NCBI RefSeq assembly: GCF_002078605.1
Contig: NZ_MSJR01000001.1
Coordinates: 62,001-126,000, forward strand
Origin: Salegentibacter sediminis
GTDB lineage: Bacteria; Bacteroidota; Bacteroidia; Flavobacteriales; Flavobacteriaceae
Direction: 5' to 3'
Length of the DNA stretch: 64,000 nt
Part shown: positions 25,953 through 35,800 of the stretch, in pieces
Numbering within the stretch: the stretch's first letter is position 1
How the letters are laid out: each line of letters starts with the position of its first letter
The notes under the pieces: model-generated
Told to the model about the DNA's origin: nothing
Databases searched by the model: none
The model's input: only the letters and a program-made list of their open reading frames with translations
Translations under genes and position numbers: made by a program

Positions 25953-27134
25953 TTATTTTTCAATAGCCTCAATCCCAGGCAGGGATTTTCCTTCAAGCAT
26001 TTCCAGCATAGCTCCACCCCCGGTAGAAACATAACTCACCTTATCTTCAAACCCAAATTTCTTCACGGCGGCAACCGAGTCTCCGCCACCTACCAGACTA
26101 AACGCTCCTTTTGCAGTGGCATCAGCGATAAATTCACCTAATTTGATGGTTCCTTTAGCGAATTTGTCCATTTCAAAAACTCCAAGCGGGCCATTCCAAA
26201 GGATAATTTTGGATTTTTTGATCACCGCCTCAAAATTCTTAAGCGATTCAGGTCCGGCATCAAGTCCCATCCAGCCATCAGGAATATTATCAATACGTTC
26301 CACCTGTGTGCTGGCTTCTTCAGAAAAACTATCTGCGATAACCGAATCAACCGGCAAGTGAATTTCTACTCCTTTATCCTTAGCTTTTTTCAGGATTTCA
26401 AGAGCAAGCTCCTTTTTATCTTCTTCGACCAGGGAATTTCCAATTTCTCCCCCCTGGGCCAGAATAAAGGTGTAGGCCATACCGCCACCTATAATTAGAT
26501 GATCTATTTTGTCAAGAATATTTTCAATTACTGTAATTTTGGAAGATACCTTTGCACCGCCAAGAACAGCGGTAACCGGTTTTTCTTTACTGTTTAAGAC
26601 CTTATCCAGGCTTTTAATCTCTTTTTCCAGTAAATACCCAAAGCATTTCTCTTCAAAGAATTTAGCAACAATAGTTGTTGAGGCGTGCGCGCGATGGGCT
26701 GTTCCAAATGCATCGTTTACATAAATATCACCTAATTCAGAAAGCTGTTTGGCGAAATCTTCATCTCCTTCTGTTTCCTCATCATAAAACCTAAGATTCT
26801 CCAATAAAAGAACTTCGCCGGGTTGTAGATTATCTGCGGCGGCTTGCACCTTATTTCCAACACAATCATCTACAAATTTGGTTTCAACTCCTAAGACCTC
26901 TGATACTTTATAAACTATATTCTTAAGTGAATATTTTTCTTCTTTTCCTTTTGGCCTACCCAGGTGAGACATAAGCACCACACTACCACCATCTTCAAGT
27001 ATTTTTATTATTGTAGGTTTGGCAGCTTCTATCCGGTTGGCATCTGTTACTTTCGAATCTTTCAATGGCACGTTAAAATCTACTCTAATAAGTGCCTTTT
27101 TATTTTTAAAATTGTAATCGTCTAATGTTTTCAT
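25953..27134 (-). CDS. pgk: Phosphoglycerate kinase
   Basis: This 393-residue enzyme makes ATP from 1,3-bisphosphoglycerate in glycolysis and works in reverse in gluconeogenesis. It has [10 protein letters not shown] near the start, SHLGRPKG, and the C-terminal nucleotide-binding GGGDSVAAV and STGGGAMLE. Length and motifs are normal. It diverges from holB across a 70-bp spacer and is likely cotranscribed with mltD. Confidence 0.97.
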   Translation of the reverse strand: MKTLDDYNFKNKKALIRVDFNVPLKDSKVTDANRIEAAKPTIIKILEDGGSVVLMSHLGRPKGKEEKYSLKNIVYKVSEVLGVETKFVDDCVGNKVQAAADNLQPGEVLLLENLRFYDEETEGDEDFAKQLSELGDIYVNDAFGTAHRAHASTTIVAKFFEEKCFGYLLEKEIKSLDKVLNSKEKPVTAVLGGAKVSSKITVIENILDKIDHLIIGGGMAYTFILAQGGEIGNSLVEEDKKELALEILKKAKDKGVEIHLPVDSVIADSFSEEASTQVERIDNIPDGWMGLDAGPESLKNFEAVIKKSKIILWNGPLGVFEMDKFAKGTIKLGEFIADATAKGAFSLVGGGDSVAAVKKFGFEDKVSYVSTGGGAMLEMLEGKSLPGIEAIEK

Positions 27135-27204
27135 AGTCTTGCTTTAATTACAAATATAATTTTTTCCGAAGATATAAAAGTGCATATAAGTTTTATATTT
27201 GCTT

Positions 27205-28359
27205 ATGCTTTTTGAAGATATAATAGGCTTAGCCCACATAAAAAACCATCTTTCCACAACCGCAGATAACAACAGGATTCCACATGCGCAACTCTTTGTT
27301 GGAAATTCTGGAAGCGGCACTTTACCTATGGCAATTGCCTATGCACAATACGTTTTATGCAAAAATAAGGGTGGGGAAAATAATTCGGGCCTCGAAACCT
27401 GTAATCTCAGGTTTGAAAACCTTGCTCATCCCGACCTGCATTTTGCCTTTCCTGTTGCAAACAATGAAAAAATTAAAAGCCATGCAGTTTCAGGTCACTT
27501 TATGGAGGAATGGCGCAATTTTGTAAAGTCTAATCCCTACGGAAGTTTATTCGATTGGTACCAGGAGCTTGGCATTGAGAACAAACAGGGAAAGATAGGA
27601 GTTGATGAGGCTCAGGATATTGTAAAATCGCTTTCATTAAAAGCTTATGAAGGCGGTTTTAAAGTAATGCTTATCTGGATGGCGGAAAAGATGAATCGCG
27701 AAGCCGCTAATAAGTTGCTAAAGCTCATTGAGGAACCGCCAAATAAAACGCTATTTATTCTAATAGCTGAAGAAGAGGAGCAGATTATTCAAACCATAAG
27801 ATCCAGGTGCCAGACGCTGCATTTCCCTCCTCTACCCGAAGCTGAAATTGCAGAATTTCTCATTAAAAAGGAAAACTGCAACCAGGAGGAAGCATTAAAA
27901 ATAGCACATCAGGCCAATGGTAGTTTCACCAGGGCTTTGCATCTTTTACAAAAAAATGCAGGAGATGAACAATTTGAAATGTGGTTTATTAATTGGGTAA
28001 GAAGTGCCTTCAAGGCAAAAGGGAATAAATCTACCGTTTTAGAACTAATTGCCTGGAGCGAAGAAATCGCAGGACTGGGAAGAGAAAGTCAAAAAAGTTT
28101 TCTTCTGTATTGTATGGATTTTTTCCGGCAGGCACTTATGTATAATTATAAAGCTAATAATTTGGTATATCTGGAACCCAGGACAAAAGGTTTCCAAATA
28201 AAAAAATTCGCCCCCTACGTGCATGGAGGAAATATCCTGGAAATTAACCAGGCCCTGGAAGAGGCCATCTACCACATTGGCCGTAACGCAAATTCAAAGA
28301 TCGTTCTTACTAACCTTTCAATTAAACTAACGCGATATCTGCATAAAAAAACCGCATAA
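27205..28359 (+). CDS. holB: DNA polymerase III subunit delta'
   Basis: This AAA+ clamp-loader subunit has the typical start MLFEDIIGLAHIKNHL and a degenerate P-loop (VGNSGSGTL, lacking GKT), as usual for delta', which does not hydrolyse ATP. It also has the region IEEPPNKTLFILIAEEEEQIIQTIRSRCQ with the SRC motif. The C-terminus is a helical collar domain. The track begins at a TTG at 27199, but the ATG two codons in is the better start (384 residues). A TATATTTG -7-like box ends only 3 bp before the ATG, so if it is used the mRNA would be leaderless. Confidence 0.92.
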   Translation: MLFEDIIGLAHIKNHLSTTADNNRIPHAQLFVGNSGSGTLPMAIAYAQYVLCKNKGGENNSGLETCNLRFENLAHPDLHFAFPVANNEKIKSHAVSGHFMEEWRNFVKSNPYGSLFDWYQELGIENKQGKIGVDEAQDIVKSLSLKAYEGGFKVMLIWMAEKMNREAANKLLKLIEEPPNKTLFILIAEEEEQIIQTIRSRCQTLHFPPLPEAEIAEFLIKKENCNQEEALKIAHQANGSFTRALHLLQKNAGDEQFEMWFINWVRSAFKAKGNKSTVLELIAWSEEIAGLGRESQKSFLLYCMDFFRQALMYNYKANNLVYLEPRTKGFQIKKFAPYVHGGNILEINQALEEAIYHIGRNANSKIVLTNLSIKLTRYLHKKTA

Positions 28360-28361
28360 TT

Positions 28362-28757
28362 ATGACCAATCTTTACAACTTTATCACCGAAATTCTTATT
28401 CTCTTATTTATTCTAATCACTTTTTTTCAATCGGGTATTGACAAAGCGACCGACTGGAAAGGAAATACAGGCTGGCTAAAAGAACATTTTAAGGGTACAT
28501 TTATGGGGGGAATGGTTCCCCTTATGGTTGGGATTATAATGATATTAGAAATACTGGTGGGTATTCTGAGCTTATTAGGAATAGCCTGGATCCTATTATA
28601 TAATAGTTCGGCCTGGGCATTTTATGCATGTCTTTTGGCTGCTATCACTCTTTTAATGCTCTTATTCGGGCAAAGAGTAGCTAAAGATTATGCCGGGGCC
28701 TTTACTCTTACAGGTTATTTTTTAATCGTGATCTTCGGAGTTTTTCTCCTATCTTAA
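28362..28757 (+). CDS. DoxX-like four-helix membrane protein
   Basis: This 131-residue protein has four membrane helices and the DoxX-type pattern QSGIDKATDWKGN after the first helix, then GQRVAKDYAGA before the last. DoxX-family proteins act in membrane redox or quinone-linked processes, but the role here is unknown. It begins 2 bp after holB and is surely cotranscribed with it. A terminator follows 23 bp after its stop. Confidence 0.8.
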   Translation: MTNLYNFITEILILLFILITFFQSGIDKATDWKGNTGWLKEHFKGTFMGGMVPLMVGIIMILEILVGILSLLGIAWILLYNSSAWAFYACLLAAITLLMLLFGQRVAKDYAGAFTLTGYFLIVIFGVFLLS

Positions 28758-28780
28758 TTTCACTACTCCTTCTAAAAATA

Positions 28781-28806
28781 AGAAAGCCCCAACTTGGGGC
28801 TTTTCT
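28781..28806. terminator. Bidirectional terminator after doxX-like gene
   Basis: AGAAAGCCCCAA and TTGGGGCTTTTCT pair almost perfectly around a single central base, flanked by A/T-rich runs. It sits between the convergent DoxX-like and OmpH-like genes. Confidence 0.75.
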
Positions 28807-28826
28807 ATTTTTTAATCCGAAAAGAA

Positions 28827-29339
28827 TTAGTTCTTTTTATAAGAAGCATTTAATTCTTCCAATATTTCTTCTGTGATATCCAACCCATCTTTTGCATACA
28901 TAATATTTGCAGATTCATTGGAACCGAAAATATAAGTATAGCCATTTTCTTCTCCGTATCCTTCTACGTAATTTTTAACCTTCTCTACAATAGAGTCTAT
29001 TGCAGCATCACTTTCCTGGCGCAATAAACCACCTCTTTGCTGTTGCTGCTGCTGTAGCTGTTGCTGTTTTTGCATTAGCTGCTGTTCTCTTTCCTGGCGC
29101 TGCGCCTGAGACATAGAGTTCATCTTAGACTGGTAAGCCTGCACTTCTGCCTGAAAAGCAGACGCAACAGAATCCAACTCCCCTTTAACAGCATCAGATT
29201 TTTTACTGAACTCGGCTTCAACATCCTTCATTTCCTGATACTCCTGAATAAGTTTTGTGGTATCAACATAAGCTGTCTTGTCCTCATTACAGGAAACAAA
29301 AAATACCGAGAGAACCGCGATTAAAAATACTTTCTTCAT
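28827..29339 (-). CDS. OmpH/Skp-like lipoprotein with glutamine-rich coiled coil
   Basis: This 170-residue protein has a lipoprotein signal (VFFVSC, Cys17), then the Skp/OmpH layout: AYVDTTKLIQEYQEM, a long charged coiled coil (about 35-115), and a C-terminal IDSIVEKVKNYVEGYGEENGYTYIF. Skp-family chaperones carry outer-membrane proteins through the periplasm and are normally soluble. The coiled coil contains a glutamine-rich run (QQQLQQQQQQ) encoded by CAG/CAA triplets, which could vary in length. It stands alone with terminators nearby. Confidence 0.85.
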   Translation of the reverse strand: MKKVFLIAVLSVFFVSCNEDKTAYVDTTKLIQEYQEMKDVEAEFSKKSDAVKGELDSVASAFQAEVQAYQSKMNSMSQAQRQEREQQLMQKQQQLQQQQQQRGGLLRQESDAAIDSIVEKVKNYVEGYGEENGYTYIFGSNESANIMYAKDGLDITEEILEELNASYKKN

Positions 29340-29572
29340 TTTACTAATTTTTGTTTGGACAAATGTATAAAACTCTAATCTTTAAATTTTGCATTTGCAA
29401 ACCATATTTGGTCCGATATCTAAAAAAGCTATGGATGATAGAGGTTGAATAAATATCCTTTATTAAAAATGAAGCATTCTCATCGATTCTGTAAAGGAAA
29501 AAGGAAGAAGCATAGTGTGTTCCCCTCCCGAAGCTTAAAAAGCTTTTAAATGAGCTTAAAATGAGAATTCAG

Positions 29573-30421
29573 CTATTTTTGAAAGAAATATACCAAAGAA
29601 GAATACTCAGAATCATATTTTGCCTGTCGGTTTGATTTCCACCCCCGATAAAAAGCATTTACCAAATTTGAGGAACCAGTCTTATTTTTTTCAGAAAGCA
29701 GGCTCACATAATAGGCATCAAAAATTAGAGCTCGGGTATCGATTAAATCAAAATCAAATTTGGAGAATAATTTTTTAATTCCGTTTTGAGAAAAATGCCA
29801 AATATGTCGGGGCACATCATAAGCTGCCCAAAATTCCCGGTAATATTTCGCATCATAACTTTTAAAATTGGGTACGGCAATTACCAGGATCCCATTTTTC
29901 TTAAGCATTGCTTTTAATCTGGAAATTTCTTTTTCAAGATCAGGAATGTGTTCCAGGACATGCCAAAGACAAATAACATCAAATTTTTCCCCGTCAAATT
30001 TTGAAAGCCCTTCCTTAAGTTCAAGATTTTTGTGAATCGCCAATTCCCTGGCAGATTTATTTGGCTCAACCCCGCTCACCTGCCAACCTCTTTTTTTTGC
30101 ACTTAAAATAAAATCCCCGGTTCCTGCACCTACATCCAATAATTTTCCCGGCGATTTTAATGCTTCTATCCAATTTAATTTTTGATCAAGCATATAGTTT
30201 TTTACAAGCTGATAAACTTTATTGGTTATTCCTTTAGAAGAATCTGTATGCGAAATATAATTTTCACTTTCATAATAAGGCGCTAAATTTTGAGGAACAG
30301 GAGATGTTTTTAAAATCTCAAAATCGACAACAGGAAGAAGCTGAAATTTTTCTTTCGAAACCAAAAAATCCCTGCATTCCATAAAAGCTTTTTTTTCTTT
30401 TTCTATTTGCGTATCTGCCAA
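29573..30421 (-). CDS. Class I SAM-dependent methyltransferase
   Basis: This 282-residue protein has the class I methyltransferase core with motif I LLDVGAGTGDFIL, VIcLWHVLEHI in the middle and VPNFKSYDAKYYREFWAAYDVPRHIWHFS downstream. The last of these is typical of the UbiG-like/Methyltransf_23 type near surface-glycan or lipid genes. The N-terminal 80 residues contain no zinc-binding cysteines. Substrate is unknown. It lies 82 bp downstream of mnmG, with a parS-like site in between. The 233-bp spacer after its end shows no further gene. Confidence 0.88.
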   Translation of the reverse strand: MADTQIEKEKKAFMECRDFLVSKEKFQLLPVVDFEILKTSPVPQNLAPYYESENYISHTDSSKGITNKVYQLVKNYMLDQKLNWIEALKSPGKLLDVGAGTGDFILSAKKRGWQVSGVEPNKSARELAIHKNLELKEGLSKFDGEKFDVICLWHVLEHIPDLEKEISRLKAMLKKNGILVIAVPNFKSYDAKYYREFWAAYDVPRHIWHFSQNGIKKLFSKFDFDLIDTRALIFDAYYVSLLSEKNKTGSSNLVNAFYRGWKSNRQAKYDSEYSSLVYFFQK

Positions 30422-30478
30422 GGATATAAATTAAATCTTGGTATTAGGCCTTAAAAAAATCACTCAAATTATTAGAAT

Positions 30479-30494
30479 TGTTCCACGTGGAACT
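30479..30494. promoter_or_regulatory. parS-like palindrome 1
   Basis: The sequence TGTTCCACGTGGAACT contains a perfect 14-bp palindrome GTTCCACGTGGAAC and matches the parS-like consensus TGTTNCACGTGNAACA at all but the last base. It lies in the spacer after mnmG. ParB binding is inferred from sequence only. Confidence 0.6.
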
Positions 30495-30503
30495 AACCGG
30501 ATC

Positions 30504-32375
30504 CTATCTCCCCATATATACCAATAATACCGAAACATCATTGGGGCTCACTCCGCTAATACGGGAAGCCTGAGACACACTTGTTGGTTGAACCTTATTC
30601 AACTTTTCCCTGGCCTCAAAAGACATTGATTTAATCCTCGAGTAATCAAAATCCTTCGGAATTTTCACATCCTCCAACCTGTTGAGCTTATCGGCATTGT
30701 TTTTTTCTTTTGCGATATAGCCCGAATACTTCACCTGGATTTCGGTTTGTTCCAGCATTTCTGAATTTAAATTATTCTCCTGAATGTATTCCTCGACACC
30801 CGGGAAATTCCGAATATCTTTCATGTCGATATTCGGCCTCGAAAAAACCTTAAATATCTTATCACTTTGTTTCATTGGAGAGGAATTATATTTCTCCAAA
30901 ACAGGATTTGCATCTTCAGGGGAAACACTTTTATCTTTCAGATAATTTACAAAAGCAAAAGACTTGTCCTTCTTCTCTTCCATTTTCCGCATCCTTTTTT
31001 CTGATGCCAGGCCTAATTTATAAGCACGCTCAGTTAACCTGAAATCGGCATTATCCTGTCTTAAAAGAGTTCGGTATTCAGCCCGGGAAGTAAACATTCT
31101 ATATGGCTCTTCTGTACCTTTTGTAATAAGATCATCAATCAAAACTCCGATGTAAGCCTCGTTTCTTTTAAGGAGAAATTCCTCTTTTCCCTGAATTTTC
31201 AGGGCGGCATTTAACCCGGCCATTAATCCTTGTGAGGCCGCTTCCTCGTAACCTGTAGTACCGTTTATTTGCCCGGCGAAATATAGATTTTCAACCAGTT
31301 TGGTTTCCAGACTGTGCTTTAATTGAGTTGGAGGAAAATAGTCATATTCTATGGCATATCCAGGACGAAAAAATTTCACGTTTTCAAAACCAGCAACAGA
31401 TCGTAAAGCTTTAAATTGAACATCTTCCGGCAGCGAAGTTGAAAAGCCATTTACATAAACTTCTACGGTATTCCAACCTTCAGGTTCCACAAAAAGCTGG
31501 TGCCTGTCTTTATCAGCAAAACGATTAATTTTATCTTCGATAGAAGGACAATATCTCGGGCCAATGCTTTGAATTCTTCCATTAAACATAGGCGATCTTT
31601 CAAAGCCTTCTTTTAGAATCTCATGAACCTCATTTGAGGTATAGGTCATATAACAGGATCGTTGTTTACTTAAAGGTTTTGTTTCATCAAGAAATGAAAA
31701 TTTAGAAGGAACTTCATCACCCGGCTGTTCGGTCATTTTGGAATAATCCAAAGATCGACCATCAACCCTTGGAGGGGTTCCTGTTTTCATTCTGCCAGTT
31801 TCAAATCCTACATCTACAAGATCTTTTGTGATTCCTGTTGCAGCTCTTTCCCCTGCTCTACCTCCACCAAAATTTTTATCTCCTATATGAATAAGGCCAT
31901 TTAAAAAAGTACCATTAGTAAGAACCACAGATTTCCCTTTTATCTCCAGACCCAGGGAAGTTTTCACACCTATTACCTTATGATTCTTTATAATTAATCC
32001 GGCCACCATTTCCTGGTAGAAATCAAGGTTTGGGGTTTGCTCCAGGCGTATCCTCCAATCTTCTGCAAAACGCATTCTATCACTCTGCACTCTCGGGCTC
32101 CACATTGCAGGGCCCTTGGATTTATTAAGCATCTTAAACTGAATAGCGCTGGTGTCGCTCACCAATCCGCTATAGCCTCCCATCGCATCAATTTCGCGAA
32201 CAATCTGCCCTTTGGCGATTCCGCCCATAGCGGGATTGCAGCTCATCTGTGCGATGTTTTGTAAATTCATTGTAACCAGAAGGGTTTTACTACCCATATT
32301 CGCAGCTGCTGCAGCGGCCTCACTTCCTGCGTGGCCAGCACCAACTACTATAACATCATATTCCTTTTCAAACAT
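30504..32375 (-). CDS. mnmG: tRNA uridine-5-carboxymethylaminomethyl modification enzyme MnmG (GidA)
   Basis: This 623-residue flavoprotein works with MnmE to modify the wobble uridine (U34) of several tRNAs. It starts with the FAD-binding GAGHAGSEAAAAAANMG, and shows CNPAMGGIAKGQIVREIDAMGG, GTPPRVDGRS, and the C-terminal tRNA-binding domain ending DVSVLLVYMGR. Length is normal. It follows ybeY by 10 bp on the minus strand. Two parS-like palindromes flank it. In many bacteria mnmG lies near oriC. Confidence 0.97.
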   Translation of the reverse strand: MFEKEYDVIVVGAGHAGSEAAAAAANMGSKTLLVTMNLQNIAQMSCNPAMGGIAKGQIVREIDAMGGYSGLVSDTSAIQFKMLNKSKGPAMWSPRVQSDRMRFAEDWRIRLEQTPNLDFYQEMVAGLIIKNHKVIGVKTSLGLEIKGKSVVLTNGTFLNGLIHIGDKNFGGGRAGERAATGITKDLVDVGFETGRMKTGTPPRVDGRSLDYSKMTEQPGDEVPSKFSFLDETKPLSKQRSCYMTYTSNEVHEILKEGFERSPMFNGRIQSIGPRYCPSIEDKINRFADKDRHQLFVEPEGWNTVEVYVNGFSTSLPEDVQFKALRSVAGFENVKFFRPGYAIEYDYFPPTQLKHSLETKLVENLYFAGQINGTTGYEEAASQGLMAGLNAALKIQGKEEFLLKRNEAYIGVLIDDLITKGTEEPYRMFTSRAEYRTLLRQDNADFRLTERAYKLGLASEKRMRKMEEKKDKSFAFVNYLKDKSVSPEDANPVLEKYNSSPMKQSDKIFKVFSRPNIDMKDIRNFPGVEEYIQENNLNSEMLEQTEIQVKYSGYIAKEKNNADKLNRLEDVKIPKDFDYSRIKSMSFEAREKLNKVQPTSVSQASRISGVSPNDVSVLLVYMGR

Positions 32376-32385
32376 AAATTTCTCT

Positions 32386-32823
32386 TTATTGTTCCACGTG
32401 GAACATTGAAATCTTTTCGTCTTCTTTCTGTCGCATCAAGATGCTTTCACTTTCAGTTTTATCTTTGTATCCGCAAAAATGAAGTATTCCATGAACGAGC
32501 ACTCTTTTTAATTCCTCTTCAAAGTTCACATTAAATTCCAGTGCATTTTCTTTCACTCTTTCTATGCTGATAAAAATATCTCCAGCTAAATGATCGCCTA
32601 CGGAATTGTCGAAACTAATAATATCGGTATAGGTGTCGTGATCCAGATATTGAAGATTTATCTTATGCAAATACTCATCATCGCAAAAAATAAAATTGAT
32701 TTCATCAATCCCTTTTTTTTCCGATGCAATCACCCGGTTTAAACCTTGACGGTAGGCATCTTCACTTTTCAAAATGAAATCCGTTTCTGAAAAAAAGTTA
32801 ATTTGTCCCTGATTCGCGTTCAA
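32386..32823 (-). CDS. ybeY: Endoribonuclease YbeY (rRNA maturation)
   Basis: This 145-residue protein has the YbeY signature as HGILHFCGYKD: His111, His115 and an Asp at 121 where most family members have a third His two residues after the Gly-Tyr. I recall the GYKDK form from Bacteroidetes, so this is a clade variant rather than a broken site. YbeY helps process 16S rRNA and quality-control ribosomes. Its start lies inside the DUF4175 gene (26-bp overlap) and its last codons contain parS-like site 2, so the DNA is used twice. Confidence 0.93.
   Translation of the reverse strand: MNANQGQINFFSETDFILKSEDAYRQGLNRVIASEKKGIDEINFIFCDDEYLHKINLQYLDHDTYTDIISFDNSVGDHLAGDIFISIERVKENALEFNVNFEEELKRVLVHGILHFCGYKDKTESESILMRQKEDEKISMFHVEQ
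32390..32405. promoter_or_regulatory. parS-like palindrome 2, inside the 3' end of ybeY
   Basis: TGTTCCACGTGGAACA is a perfect 16-bp palindrome that fits the parS consensus at every fixed position. It overlaps the last codons of ybeY (FHVEQ) and lies 15 bp upstream of the mnmG start codon. The role in chromosome segregation is inferred. Confidence 0.65.
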
Positions 32824-35800
32824 AATAATTCTTTACTTTTTGTTTGTAAATTTCGCGCAAAGGTAAGATTTGTCTTTTTAAAATTTCAGTTTGATTAAAA
32901 TATTCTTTGGCCTTAAGATTTTGATCTTTAGCAGGATTAGCAAATTCTTTTGTATTGGTTTCACTTTTTCTGGTATTCTCTTCCCCTTGTTGCATCCTGG
33001 CCTTATCAAATTTTAATAATTCATGCATCAAGTTACTCATTCGTTCCAGGTTTTGCGGACTAAACCCCTTATCCAACAAACCTTCTTCCAATTTCTGCAT
33101 ATTATTTCTCAAATTATCCCCATCATTGCCCTGGCCCTCTTCCTTCAATAATTTTTCCAATTCCATCCTTAGTTCTTGCTGCTGCTTATATATTTCAAAC
33201 AGCTCTCCATTTTCCTGCTCCTGTTTATTTCCTATCCGCTTCCCACTGCCTTCTCCTCCTTGCTTTTTTTCAAGACCCTCTTCAAGTTTCTCTTGCAATT
33301 CCCCCTGTTTTTTAATAATGTCTGGTAACTGAAATTCCTCTCCTTCTCCTCCGCCTTTTCCAAGTTGCGGATTAGCCTGCTGTTGCATAGAAGACAAAAT
33401 ATTACTCAGCAAATAGGCAAGATCATTGGCGCCAGTTACAATATATTGTTGGCTGGCAGTACCCTGCGGAAGTTCATTCTCTGCAAGTCTTTCCAGGGCT
33501 TTATTAATATCAAATTCTATATCAGATAATTTTCCTGTTATCTCCTCGCTCAGCATCGGATTCCTTAGCGCAAGGCTATATAAACTATCATCTATATGCC
33601 TGAAGTTTTCTCTAAGATCATTCTGAATATTTAATTTTACAGCATAAGTAGGATCATCTCTGTTCATCGATTTAAATGATTCCAACAAGTCTTCCTGTTG
33701 AAAGGAAAATCTTACAAGATTATCCAGAATTTGGCGCAGACTTTCAATATCTGCTTTTAATTGTTCACCGGATTCTGACTTCATATTTTTCTTCATTTTA
33801 GAACTCATCTCCCGCATTTTCTTCGCAGCATTCTTTTGCTTTTCTTTTGCTGAGGCAGGTTGATTCTCTCCTAAGTTCTTTTCGGCATCACGCTGATCCT
33901 TTTTTATACTTTCTTCATCCACTTTATCCCGATCCAGGTCTACAGGTTCCTTAAGTCGTTCATTATCTTTTTCAAGATCATCCATCTCTTCCCTGAATTG
34001 ATCAAAGTCCCCGGAAATCTGCTGTTGCGATTCAGTATTATTTTTTTCCTTAGCTTCAGAAAGCTGTTCCTGGCGTTTAGCCAATTCCTCCAAATCTCTG
34101 GCTAATTTTTGATTTTTTTCTTCTACATAATACCGTTTGGTTAACTCAAGCAACTGTTCCATATTTCGTTGCTGAGATTGGTTTCTCTTGGAAAGTTCTT
34201 CAAGTTTTTCACCCAGCTCCTCCCTGCTTATCTTTTCAGAAAATTCTTTTAATTCTTCCATTAAAGCTTCATTTTCTTCCAGGCGTTCTTCGTTGTTGCC
34301 AAGCCTTTTTTTCAATTCCTCTTTATAGGAATTATCTTCTATAGAATCATTTTCTTCCTCTAAACTTTGCTTAAGTTCCTTAGAATAATTCTTCATCATT
34401 TCATTCTGCTGTTTCTGCCTTTCAAGAAAATCCTTAAGCTTTCTTCGGTCATTATAATCCAATGATTTATTTTCCTTTTGTTTACGGGAAAGTTCATTTA
34501 ATTCTTCTTTGGAATACTCCATTTCTTTCAGAGATCTATTAAGGTTCTGGATAGATTCTCCCTGTTGCAGCAATTTTTCCTGTTCTATTTCTTCGAAACT
34601 TTTTTTTCTGAAGCCAAAAACCTCACTCCTACTACTCTTGGTCCCATTCACAGCGTCATTATCGAAAACCTGAAAATAATAAAGGTAATTTACCCCTCTT
34701 TTCAAATCCAGATCCCCCGGAAAAGTAAAGAGAAAATTAGCAAAGGCTTCCTTTGCCACCGGTATTGAAACCTTCTGCAGGCTGTCCTTAGAATCTTCAG
34801 GATAATAAACCAGTTGCAGTTTATTCACGGCATAATCATCAGAAACTTTTCCGAAGAAATAATTAATCTGTTCATCAATACTATCAGATTTTCTAAGGAC
34901 TTCTATTTCAGGAAAACGGTCTTTGACAACCTCAATTTTGTAAGAAACCGGTTCAAAATTGCTGATTTTAGCATTGGAGGTACTTATTGAATAATTAAAG
35001 CTAGAAAACACGCGGGACTCGTGGGATACCTTACCGGAATCTGTTTTGAGATTAAGCCTGGTATCGGGCAGAGTAAAATGAAGTTCATCCGTTTCCCGGG
35101 TATCGATTCTCCAGCTAACCTCTGTGCCCTCCGGAATACGCGCATTTCCAGTTCCTGAAATCGCCTCATCCTTCTTCCCGGTATAGCCAGGATAATCAAA
35201 ATTCATTTCAAGATTAATGAGGCCAGGCACTTTTATAACCTCAAGCTTATAAAAAGAGGAAGAAACTCCATTGGAGCTAAGCCTGAATTCCAAATCCTCC
35301 TGAAGCCGCTTAAAAGTATATTCAAAAACTGCGGGCTCAACCTGCCTTAAAAGATAAGTCTGATTATTATAAGATACATTCATCTCTTCAGGTCTCACTT
35401 CACCAATTGTTTGAACTCTTAAAGTGAAATCCCGATTTTCACGCACTTCCAGGTTTTTATTTTCCAGGTGAAAAGAAAAAGGTGCAGGGGGCTCAAATTC
35501 CGAATTGTAATTCACCACCCTCCCATAAGATTCAGAAAAAAAGGAAGAGTTTCCAGTAAAAAGAATAGTTAAAAATATGATAACTGGAAAAGCTGCCCAT
35601 TTTAAATATTTGAGACTGCTCTTAAAATTAATGGCCGAATTAAAAGGAATTGGATGTAGCTCCCTGGCTTTTTGATCTATTCCGGCAAGTAAAAGATCCG
35701 ACCTTTTTTCTGAATTCTTAAGCTGAAGAAGGTTAAGTAGTTTGTCCTTCACCTCAGGAAAATGCTCTCCAATGATCCTGGAGGCATCTTCTTCAGATAA

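Noticed and set aside
27194-27201. TATATTTG box as promoter of holB
   Set aside because: It ends 3 bp before the ATG and has no upstream element at the right distance; a leaderless mRNA is possible but unsupported.
29340-29572. Possible small gene in the 233-bp spacer after the OmpH-like gene
   Set aside because: Only a 26-codon Lys/Ser-rich frame near 29469 is present, without coding features.
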